DNA from: Exiguobacterium sp.
Lineage (GTDB): Bacteria; Bacillota; Bacilli; Exiguobacteriales; Exiguobacteriaceae
Length of the DNA: 64,000 nucleotides
NCBI RefSeq assembly: GCF_020832205.1
Contig: NZ_JAFIFD010000038.1
Location: forward strand, 62,001-126,000
Direction: 5' to 3'
Positions 58,102 through 64,000 of the stretch are shown in pieces. Each line of letters starts with the position of its first letter. The first letter of the stretch is position 1. The translations under genes and the position numbers were made by a program. A model generated the notes under the pieces. That model ran no database searches. It saw only the letters and a program-made list of their open reading frames with translations, and was not told where the DNA came from.

Positions 58102-58635
58102 TCACTTCCCGGTAACGGTTGCTCCGAGAGTCGTGACAAAATGTTCGAGCGCCCATTCATGGCCGATCGGATTGAAGCTTTGGACGGCGTCGGCATGGAT
58201 GACCATCTTGTAACCGAGGTTGTATGCGTCGACGGCGGTGTGGAGCACGCATATGTCTGTGCACACCCCGACGAGATGGACTTCGTTGATGCCGCGTTCC
58301 CGTAGACGGATGTTGAGATCGGTCCCGGCAAAAGCGCTGTACCGTGTCTTGTCGATCCAATGATCGGCTCGTTCGGCTGCCGTCTTGACGTTTCCGTACA
58401 AGTCACGTCCTTCGGTCCCTCGGATGTTGTGAGGCGGGAAGAGCGTCGTTTCCGGATGATACGTATCACCAGCGTCATGGACGTCGTTGGCGATGACGAC
58501 ATAATCTTCGGCCGAGAACTCTTCGATCAACTGTACGATGCGTTCTTCTATGTCTTGCCCAGGTTTCCCGCAAGTCAAACGGCCCGCGTCCGCGATAAAA
58601 TCATACGTGTAGTCAATGACAATCAATGCGCGCAT
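58102..58635 (-). CDS. pncA: Nicotinamidase
   Basis: A 177-residue cysteine hydrolase that converts nicotinamide to nicotinate. The catalytic triad is visible: the aspartate in VIDYTYDFIAD, a lysine in IDKTRYSAF, and the nucleophile cysteine in GVCTDICVLHTA. Metal-binding histidines are in NDVHDAGDTYHPE. The track start eight codons upstream lies within the leader; the ATG at 58635, after GAGGAG, is preferred. It is the first gene of the pncA-pncB operon. Confidence 0.94.
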   Translation of the reverse strand: MRALIVIDYTYDFIADAGRLTCGKPGQDIEERIVQLIEEFSAEDYVVIANDVHDAGDTYHPETTLFPPHNIRGTEGRDLYGNVKTAAERADHWIDKTRYSAFAGTDLNIRLRERGINEVHLVGVCTDICVLHTAVDAYNLGYKMVIHADAVQSFNPIGHEWALEHFVTTLGATVTGK

Positions 58636-58775
58636 AGGAGTTTCTCCTCTCAAGTGCAAAATAGTTGGCTATCTTTCTTATTCTAAATCATTTTACGTCA
58701 AGCGAAAAAGATTATTTTTCGCCGGTGTCGGGTAGTAGGTGTAAGTAGAACTGTAAGCGAAAGGGGAATGAGCTG

Positions 58776-59051
58776 ATGTTGTTGTCATCCACCGAACTAT
58801 CGGAACAATTGTCGCGCTTGAACGGGTGGGACGTCGTCGAAGGTGAGTTGCAGAAGACGTATCGTCTAGAGACGTTTCCAGAAGCGATTCAATTCGTCCA
58901 TCTCGTCGCTGATTTGGCCGAATCGCTCAATCATCATCCGAACATCTTGATTGAGTATCGAAACGTCACCCTCACCGTGTCCACGCACGACGAAGGGGGC
59001 ATCACGGAGAAAGATATCATGCTCGCGAAAGGGTGTGAGGAACTTGTCTAA
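58776..59051 (+). CDS. phhB: Pterin-4a-carbinolamine dehydratase
   Basis: A 91-residue PhhB/DCoH-type protein that dehydrates the hydroxypterin formed by phenylalanine hydroxylase and so recycles the cofactor. The family signature is seen as NHHPNILIEYRNVTLTVSTHDEGGITEKD, with the paired histidines and the distal His and Asp. AAAGGGGAATGAG precedes the ATG. The partner phhA lies 51 kb upstream under its own T-box, and no T-box precedes phhB. The gene overlaps the next one by 8 bases. Confidence 0.92.
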   Translation: MLLSSTELSEQLSRLNGWDVVEGELQKTYRLETFPEAIQFVHLVADLAESLNHHPNILIEYRNVTLTVSTHDEGGITEKDIMLAKGCEELV

Positions 59052-59526
59052 CTTATACATGACATTCGCGTCAGGCAGCGTTGCCGACCGGTTCCGTAAA
59101 AATTCGGACGTCCTCGTCGCGAACGGAAACGAGACGATTTTGCTCGCAGAAGGGGGCAAGTCTCCGTTTCAAAGCGGGAAGACGTTCCGTATTGAAGAAG
59201 CGGAAGGACAATTCGCCCCGAAAGGGAATATTGTCTATGCGAACGTTCCTGTCGATACGAATGCACGGTCGCTCTTGTTCCATCGATTGTTGACCGAAAA
59301 GGCGCGCCTCGGTGCAGGACACGACGGTTTTTCCGCCTTCCGGCTCGGTGTCGACCCGGACGACAACCATGCGATCGTCCTCATTCAATTTTCCGAAGCA
59401 GGCAACAAGTTCCGCGACTCGACCGATTACGTGTTGTTCCAAGAATGGCTGAAAGATGCCGTCGAGCAAAAAGGAGCAGGTCCGATTATAAAACACTATG
59501 TCGTCACGGAAGCGGATAACCTATAA
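59044..59526 (+). CDS. ABM-fold protein resembling HmoB/TRAP
   Basis: A protein of about 160 residues. The N-terminal GNETILLAEGG... segment and the C-terminal GHDGFSAFRLGVDPDDNHAIVLIQFSEAGNKFRDSTDYVLFQEW resemble the antibiotic-biosynthesis-monooxygenase fold of Bacillus HmoB (YhgC) and TRAP proteins. HmoB degrades heme, but the heme-ligand histidine region is not obviously kept, so the function is uncertain. I place the start at TTG 59044, 10 bases after AAAGGG, which overlaps phhB by 8 bases and implies coupling; an ATG at 59059 is the alternative. The track start at 58951 lies inside phhB. Confidence 0.6.
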   Translation: MSNLYMTFASGSVADRFRKNSDVLVANGNETILLAEGGKSPFQSGKTFRIEEAEGQFAPKGNIVYANVPVDTNARSLLFHRLLTEKARLGAGHDGFSAFRLGVDPDDNHAIVLIQFSEAGNKFRDSTDYVLFQEWLKDAVEQKGAGPIIKHYVVTEADNL

Positions 59527-59560
59527 TAAAAGATAACGTCACGTTAGGGGAGGATTTTTT

Positions 59561-59878
59561 ATGAACAAGAACTATTTTTGGATGGGGATGGCCGCAGGTG
59601 CCATCATCGGGGCAAGCGCATCACTTCTCCATAGAGAGACGCGCGAGCAACAAGTGAGACAGTTGAAAGGGTTGAAGTCACGCCTCAAATCTTCGGATGC
59701 CTCGACACAAGCCCACTCGGTCGGCTTGCAAGCCGCACCGAAAGGGAACTTGAAAGATCGCGTCATGGATTTGAAGGCGCTGTACGAAGAGAACCAAGAC
59801 ACCATCCAAAACCTCGTCGAAGACGTCAAAGACTTGATGGACGCGCTTCAAGAGGCTCGTCACAAAAATCAAATCTAA
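59561..59878 (+). CDS. YtxH-like small membrane-anchored protein
   Basis: A 105-residue protein with one N-terminal helix (FWMGMAAGAIIGASASLL) followed by basic and then helical, coiled-coil-prone sequence (MDLKALYEENQDTIQNLVEDVKDLMDALQEA). This is the plan of YtxH/YhaH-type general stress proteins, but the sequence match is weak. AGGGGAGG precedes the ATG. It lies 34 bases after the ABM-fold gene and may be in the same transcript. A bidirectional terminator follows. Confidence 0.65.
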   Translation: MNKNYFWMGMAAGAIIGASASLLHRETREQQVRQLKGLKSRLKSSDASTQAHSVGLQAAPKGNLKDRVMDLKALYEENQDTIQNLVEDVKDLMDALQEARHKNQI

Positions 59879-59882
59879 TGAG

Positions 59883-59910
59883 AATGGCCAAGCGCACGCG
59901 CTTGGCCATT
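59883..59910. terminator. Bidirectional terminator
   Basis: AATGGCCAAGCG / CGCTTGGCCATT with a CACG loop, between the YtxH-like gene and the convergent lipoprotein gene. T tails are short on both sides. Confidence 0.75.
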
Positions 59911-59912
59911 TG

Positions 59913-60365
59913 TTATTCTTGCTTGTATTCTTTTTCAGTACCATCCGTGAACGTGACGTCTGCTTCGATTTTTTTAGCATCGTCCGCGATGTTGAAGGCC
60001 GCCTTGATTTGATTCAGCACTTCCTCATCCGGGGTGTCTTGGTCGAAGTTCAACTGGCCAAAGACCGGATCGAGTTCTTGCATCGCTTCGTCCCCGCGTA
60101 AACTTTGGTCGTCTTCTTTTCGTTCATATGACGCTTCCGTCGAATTGTTCTCGTTCTCATAGTCTACTTTGATGGCGTCGTCGACGTCCGTGTAGTCGAC
60201 TTCGAGTTCAAACTTATCGAACGTGTACATCGAGTTGTTTTCAGTGTTCGCTTCCTCTTCAACCGGCGCATCGCTCGGCTGATTCGTCACTTCGTCTGAC
60301 GACCCGCATCCGGCCATTAAAAACAAAGAAGCTGTAATCGGTACTGCCCATTTCAATTGTTTCAT
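59913..60365 (-). CDS. YusW-like lipoprotein
   Basis: A 150-residue secreted lipoprotein: signal peptide with lipobox LFLMAGC, an acidic linker rich in E, N and T, and a C-terminal domain (MYTFDKFELEVDYTDVDDAIKVDYEN... ADVTFTDGTEKEYKQE) of the YusW family. The function is unknown. GGAGGGATTG precedes the ATG. It is divergent from argC, whose operator region lies in between. Confidence 0.78.
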   Translation of the reverse strand: MKQLKWAVPITASLFLMAGCGSSDEVTNQPSDAPVEEEANTENNSMYTFDKFELEVDYTDVDDAIKVDYENENNSTEASYERKEDDQSLRGDEAMQELDPVFGQLNFDQDTPDEEVLNQIKAAFNIADDAKKIEADVTFTDGTEKEYKQE

Positions 60366-60473
60366 TATTCAATCCCTCCAATATTTTCGCATAATCCGTA
60401 CATTCCCCTGTTATAAAAAAAATACACTTTTCAAGCCGTGTTTTCCGGAACAATAAGCGAGGTCATGTTTAAT

Positions 60474-60519
60474 TTGTATAAAAATACAATTGACAGTATA
60501 AATATACGTATGGTTTAAT
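60474..60519 (+). promoter_or_regulatory. argC promoter with two ARG-box-like palindromes
   Basis: TTGACA (60490-60495), 18 bases, TTTAAT (60514-60519). The palindrome TTGTATAAAAATACAA (60474-60489) abuts the -35, and a second, GTATAAATATAC (60496-60507), fills the spacer. Two adjacent AT-rich palindromes of this kind are the usual target of the arginine repressor ArgR/AhrC. Confidence 0.7.
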
Positions 60520-60548
60520 CGGATTATTCTTTTGAGGAGGTACGACAG

Positions 60549-61574
60549 ATGATCACTTGTGGAATCGTCGGCGTGACCGGGTACGCCGGAATGGAACTGT
60601 TGAAATTGATCACGGCGCATCCGCGCTTACAAGTGGCGTGCGTGATGAGCGACTCGAGTGCGGGCAACCGGCTGTCTGACCTGTATCCGTGGATGGAGAC
60701 GGGCACGTTAACGCTCGAACCGTTCAACGTAGAGAACGTGAAGCGGCTTGACGTCTTGTTTCTCGCGACGCCGAGCGGGGTGTCGTCTCAATATATTGAG
60801 TTGTTGGATACGTTTGAAGGGGTGGTCGTCGACTTGAGCGGTGATTTGCGCCTTACGAGCGAGGCGTACACGACGTGGTACAACAGAGCGCCCGTCAAAG
60901 CGAGTACGCAGGCGAAAGCAGTTTACGGCTTGACGGAATGGAATCGAGAATCCGTACAGACAGCGAGCTGGATCTCAAATCCCGGCTGTTACGCGACAGC
61001 CGTGTCGCTCGGTCTCCTGCCGTTTCTGCATGACAGCTTGATTGAGCCGGACGACATTATTGTCTCGGCATGCTCCGGCATCACTGGCGCCGGGAAAGCG
61101 CTCAGCGCGAAAACACACCACGCCCGTTCGAACGAGAACGTGCAGCTATATAAAATACACACACATCAGCACATTCCAGAGATCGAACAGACGATTCGTC
61201 AACTGACGGGAGTCGAAGCGACCGTATCACTTTCGACACATCTGTTACCGATCAATCGTGGCATCATGGCGACGATGCACGTCGTTCCGACGGTCGAACA
61301 GACGGAGGCGGAGTGGGTCGATGTGCTCCACCGTGCGTATAAAACCGAACCGTTCATCCGCGTGCAACAAGGGGAGCCGGAGATTCGGACGGCCGTCGGA
61401 TCGAACTATTGTGATCTCTGGGTGTATAAAGACCAACGGACCGGGCGGCTCACGATCGTCTCGGTCATCGACAACATGCAAAAAGGTGCGGCCGGGCAGG
61501 CGATTCAAAACGTCAACGTCCGTTTTGGACTAGCGGAGACGCTCGGGCTGAGCGCCCAACCACAATACATATAG
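60549..61574 (+). CDS. argC: N-acetyl-gamma-glutamyl-phosphate reductase
   Basis: Third step of arginine synthesis, NADPH-dependent reduction of N-acetylglutamyl phosphate. A 341-residue protein. The Rossmann motif GVTGYAGMELLKL is at the N-terminus. The catalytic cysteine is in SNPGCYATAVSLGLLP, and the conserved histidine is in STHLLPINRGI. GAGGAGGTACGAC precedes the ATG. It is the first gene of argCJBD, under the ArgR-type operator. Confidence 0.96.
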   Translation: MITCGIVGVTGYAGMELLKLITAHPRLQVACVMSDSSAGNRLSDLYPWMETGTLTLEPFNVENVKRLDVLFLATPSGVSSQYIELLDTFEGVVVDLSGDLRLTSEAYTTWYNRAPVKASTQAKAVYGLTEWNRESVQTASWISNPGCYATAVSLGLLPFLHDSLIEPDDIIVSACSGITGAGKALSAKTHHARSNENVQLYKIHTHQHIPEIEQTIRQLTGVEATVSLSTHLLPINRGIMATMHVVPTVEQTEAEWVDVLHRAYKTEPFIRVQQGEPEIRTAVGSNYCDLWVYKDQRTGRLTIVSVIDNMQKGAAGQAIQNVNVRFGLAETLGLSAQPQYI

Positions 61575-61584
61575 GAGGGATCGT

Positions 61585-62802
61585 ATGACAGATTTGACGA
61601 TGAGCCCACCGGTGAGCCTCGTGTCACCAAAAGGGTTTCATGCGACAGGCGTTCATGCCGGATTGAAACGAAAGCGTAAAGACTTGGCGCTTCTCGTCTG
61701 TGAACAACCGGCGAGCGCGGCAGCCGTCTACACGACGAACCAATTTCAAGCGGCGCCGATTCAAGTGACGAAACAAACGCTTCACGCGTCGAACGGGAAA
61801 GTTCGCGCCGTCCTCGTCAACAGCGGCAACGCCAACGCTTGTACGGGTGAGCAAGGAATGAGCGACGCTTACGCGATGAGAGCCAAGGCGGCAGCGCACT
61901 TAGGGATTGACGACGACGAAGTCGCCATCGCATCGACTGGTGTCATCGGTCAACTGTTACCGATGGATACGTTGCTCTCAGGGATCGACTTATTGATCCC
62001 TACAAATGAGACGGATCAGGCAGAGGCTTTCGCCGAAGCAATCTTGACGACGGACACCGGGGTGAAGACGACCGGGGTCCGCTACGCGGATGGAGAGACG
62101 TTCGTGACAGTTGCCGGTGTCGCCAAAGGGTCGGGCATGATTCATCCGAACATGGCGACGATGCTCGGGTTCGTGACGACCGATGCGGTCATCGCACCAG
62201 AACTGTTACAAACGGCGCTCAAGCAAAGTGTCGACGCCTCGTTCAACAACATCACCGTCGACGGCGACAGTTCGACGAACGACATGGTGCTTGTCTTAGC
62301 GAGTGGTGCTGCGGACACAGAAGAAATCAAAGCAGGGACGGATGCGTTCAACCAATTCACGAATGCGTTGACGGACGTCTGCACCGATCTCGCCAAGCAA
62401 ATCGCCCGTGACGGTGAAGGCGCGACGACACTGATTGAAGTCGATGTCGTCGGCGCAAAGACAAACGAGACGGCACGCGTCATCGCGAAACAAGTCGTCG
62501 GCTCCTCGCTCGTGAAGACGGCGGTATACGGCAAGGATGCGAACTGGGGACGCATCATCGCAGCCGTGGGGGCGACGAAAGAACCGATTGAAGTCGGGCA
62601 AGTGGACATCCACATCGGCTCTCAGCTCGTCTTATCAAAAAGTGTGCCGGTCTGGTTCGACGAAGCGCTCGCCTCAGAAGAGATGGGGCAAGACGTCGTC
62701 TCGATCCGCATCGACTTGAACGATGGACCGGGGACAGGCAGCGCCTATGGCTGTGACCTCACGTATGATTACGTCAAAATCAACGCGAGTTACCGGACAT
62801 GA
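61585..62802 (+). CDS. argJ: Bifunctional ornithine acetyltransferase / N-acetylglutamate synthase
   Basis: A 405-residue Ntn-type enzyme that transfers acetyl from N-acetylornithine to glutamate and so recycles the acetyl group. The precursor self-cleaves before T192 in HPNMATMLGF. The downstream NNITVDGDSSTNDM and KDANWGRIIAAVG blocks are conserved. AGGAGGGATC precedes the ATG. The final bases overlap the argB start (ATGA). Confidence 0.96.
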   Translation: MTDLTMSPPVSLVSPKGFHATGVHAGLKRKRKDLALLVCEQPASAAAVYTTNQFQAAPIQVTKQTLHASNGKVRAVLVNSGNANACTGEQGMSDAYAMRAKAAAHLGIDDDEVAIASTGVIGQLLPMDTLLSGIDLLIPTNETDQAEAFAEAILTTDTGVKTTGVRYADGETFVTVAGVAKGSGMIHPNMATMLGFVTTDAVIAPELLQTALKQSVDASFNNITVDGDSSTNDMVLVLASGAADTEEIKAGTDAFNQFTNALTDVCTDLAKQIARDGEGATTLIEVDVVGAKTNETARVIAKQVVGSSLVKTAVYGKDANWGRIIAAVGATKEPIEVGQVDIHIGSQLVLSKSVPVWFDEALASEEMGQDVVSIRIDLNDGPGTGSAYGCDLTYDYVKINASYRT

Positions 62803-63578
62803 GCATGCGGAAAGTCATTAAGCTAGGCGGGAGCGTCTGGGACACGCTCCATCCGGATTACTTTGCAGAGTGGAAGGGATGGGTCGAAGCAGGTCATGAA
62901 TTAATTTTACTTCACGGTGGGGGGCCGAGGCTGTCGGCTTACTGTGAGACCCAACAGATCAAGCCCGTCTTTCAAAACGGTCGCCGCGTGACGACTGAAG
63001 ACGTGCTGACCGGGGCGACGCGTGTACTCGCCGGGGAGATGCAGACAGAAATCGTGACGACGCTCGGCCGATACGGGGTGAACGCGGTCGGATTATCGGG
63101 TGTCGATGGACGGATGATCACGGGACGGGAAATGACAGAACTCGGGGCCGTTGGAGAAGTCGAAGCCGTCGACGTGTCGCTAATCGAGCTCCTCACAGGA
63201 CGCCAATACGTGCCGGTCGTGACGTCGATTCTCTCAGGGGAAAACGGCGCGCTCAACTGTAACGGGGACGATTGTGCCGTCGCGGTGGCCTGCGCCCTTC
63301 AAGCCGATTATTTCGAGATGATCACCGATGTGCCCGGCATTCGAATCAACGGCACGTTCCGTGAGATGTTGACGGTAGATGAGATGCAGCGGGCGATTGA
63401 ATCGGGAGACATTTATGGGGGCATGATTCCAAAGACAGAGGCGCTCCGCTCCGCGCTAAAAGGCGGGGTGGCGCTCGCCGTGATACGGGACGGCAATGAC
63501 CCGACAGCAGCTGGGACACAAATGAAGGAGGGACACCATGAGCGCATTACTTCCCACATATGGGCAACGAGCCATTGA
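62799..63578 (+). CDS. argB: Acetylglutamate kinase
   Basis: A 259-residue amino-acid kinase, second step of arginine synthesis. The N-terminal KLGGSVWD, the HGGGPRLSAY loop, the GLSGVDG motif and the NCNGDDCAVAVA block are visible. It is the short, arginine-insensitive form. Its ATG overlaps the argJ stop; a second ATG two codons later is equally possible. The reading frame runs 41 bases into argD (last residues MKEGHHERITSHIWATSH), an unusually long overlap within the operon. Confidence 0.94.
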   Translation: MSMRKVIKLGGSVWDTLHPDYFAEWKGWVEAGHELILLHGGGPRLSAYCETQQIKPVFQNGRRVTTEDVLTGATRVLAGEMQTEIVTTLGRYGVNAVGLSGVDGRMITGREMTELGAVGEVEAVDVSLIELLTGRQYVPVVTSILSGENGALNCNGDDCAVAVACALQADYFEMITDVPGIRINGTFREMLTVDEMQRAIESGDIYGGMIPKTEALRSALKGGVALAVIRDGNDPTAAGTQMKEGHHERITSHIWATSH

Positions 63579-64000
63579 AATCAAGCAAGCAGACGGCTCA
63601 TACGTGACGGACGCGACGGGGAAACGGTACCTCGATTTCGTCATGGGTATCGCCGTCTGTAACACCGGGCATCGCCATCCGGCCGTCCTCGAAAAGATCG
63701 AGGTGCAGCTCGGGCACGTCTGGCATACGTCGAACTTGTACGCGATTAGTGCTCAGGAGCGTGTGGCGGAGAAACTCGTCTCCGGCACCCATTTGACGCA
63801 CGCCTTCTTCTGCAACAGCGGCACCGAGGCGAACGAGGCGGCTTTCAAGCTGATTCGTAAATGGACGGGCAAGACGAAAATCGTCACGTTCACCAAGTCG
63901 TTTCATGGGCGGACGTTCGCGATGCTTGGAGCGACCGGACAAGACAAAGTGAAGGCCGGCTTCGGGCCGATGGTACCGGACTTCAAGCACGCGCCATTCA
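63538..64000 (+). CDS. argD: Acetylornithine aminotransferase, 5' part (cut by window edge)
   Basis: The first 154 residues of a class III PLP aminotransferase converting N-acetylglutamate semialdehyde to N-acetylornithine. The start MSALLPTYGQRAIEIKQADG, the DFVMGIAVCNTGHRHPAVLE region and the PLP-phosphate segment FFCNSGTEANEAAFKL are diagnostic; the PLP lysine lies beyond the edge. It was not in the ORF track because it is open at the end. AAGGAGGGACACC gives an excellent ribosome binding site. It begins inside argB (41-base overlap). Confidence 0.93.
   Translation, partial: MSALLPTYGQRAIEIKQADGSYVTDATGKRYLDFVMGIAVCNTGHRHPAVLEKIEVQLGHVWHTSNLYAISAQERVAEKLVSGTHLTHAFFCNSGTEANEAAFKLIRKWTGKTKIVTFTKSFHGRTFAMLGATGQDKVKAGFGPMVPDFKHAPF

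Overview
The window looks like a chromosomal segment of a Bacillota (Firmicutes) bacterium in the Bacillales. The best guess is an Exiguobacterium-like organism, judged by recognition only because no database search was possible. Supporting signs are strong Shine-Dalgarno sites before nearly every gene, tyrosine and arginine T-box leaders, a SAM-I riboswitch, and Bacillales families such as MhqR, PdxK with two active-site cysteines, YwpF, YycC, YusW, YitT and CstR. The base composition is moderately GC-rich for the group, and a phhA/phhB pterin-dependent phenylalanine hydroxylase system is present. I see no rRNA, tRNA, insertion sequence, prophage or CRISPR array. The region is gene-dense, mostly short operons separated by compact, often bidirectional terminators.

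Layout. 0-5.8 kb: pdxK, a CBS-ACT c-di-AMP receptor candidate (CbpA type), a GNAT acetyltransferase with a lipid kinase, the quinone-responsive pair mhqR-azoR with a recognisable MhqR operator, and ung. 5.8-13.7 kb: phenylalanine hydroxylase under a tyrosine-type T-box, an esterase-HAD phosphatase pair, a two-component system, and a DUF1499-flavoprotein pair. 13.7-20.4 kb: motAB, a Ktr/TrkH potassium channel subunit, and a multi-PAS histidine kinase translationally coupled to an SDR reductase. 20.4-28.3 kb: a membrane-anchored Mrr-type protein, a polyprenol/diacylglycerol kinase-like protein, murB, ald with its PucR-type regulator and a shared palindrome, a YuiD-like protein and trhO. 28.3-38 kb: a VTT-domain protein, a SAM-I-controlled NhaC-family transporter (probable methionine transporter), a diguanylate cyclase, argS under an arginine T-box, a phosphoesterase-yajQ pair, a pullulanase with a C-terminal membrane anchor, and yycC (too short for the ORF track). 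38-46 kb: a hypothetical gene, an MMPL transporter, a YitT protein behind a structured leader, YwiC, DUF4003, DUF2243-CtaG and a YbjN-type protein. 46.3-49.7 kb: a sulfide/persulfide module, with CstR divergent from a rhodanese and a four-domain CoA-disulfide reductase/rhodanese/TusA/DsrE protein. 49.8-60.4 kb: an alanine symporter, an orphan Zur-controlled zinc-binding lipoprotein, small membrane proteins, pncA-pncB, and phhB with an ABM-fold protein. 60.5 kb to the end: the argCJBD operon behind two ARG-box-like palindromes; argD is cut by the window edge.

How the genes connect. Several circuits can be read from the DNA: tyrosine shortage (T-box) should induce phhA, which needs PhhB from 52 kb away to recycle its pterin; methionine/SAM status (SAM-I) should control the NhaC-type transporter; alanine should act through the PucR-type regulator on ald; per- or polysulfide should relieve CstR from operators placed inside the spacers of both divergent promoters; zinc should act through Zur on znuA; and arginine should act on argS (T-box) and argCJBD (ArgR).

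The only gene-free stretches longer than 300 bases are the two T-box leaders (5738-6110 and 32432-32852); both are described below. Where the ORF track began upstream of the most credible ribosome binding site, I moved the start, and the entry says so.
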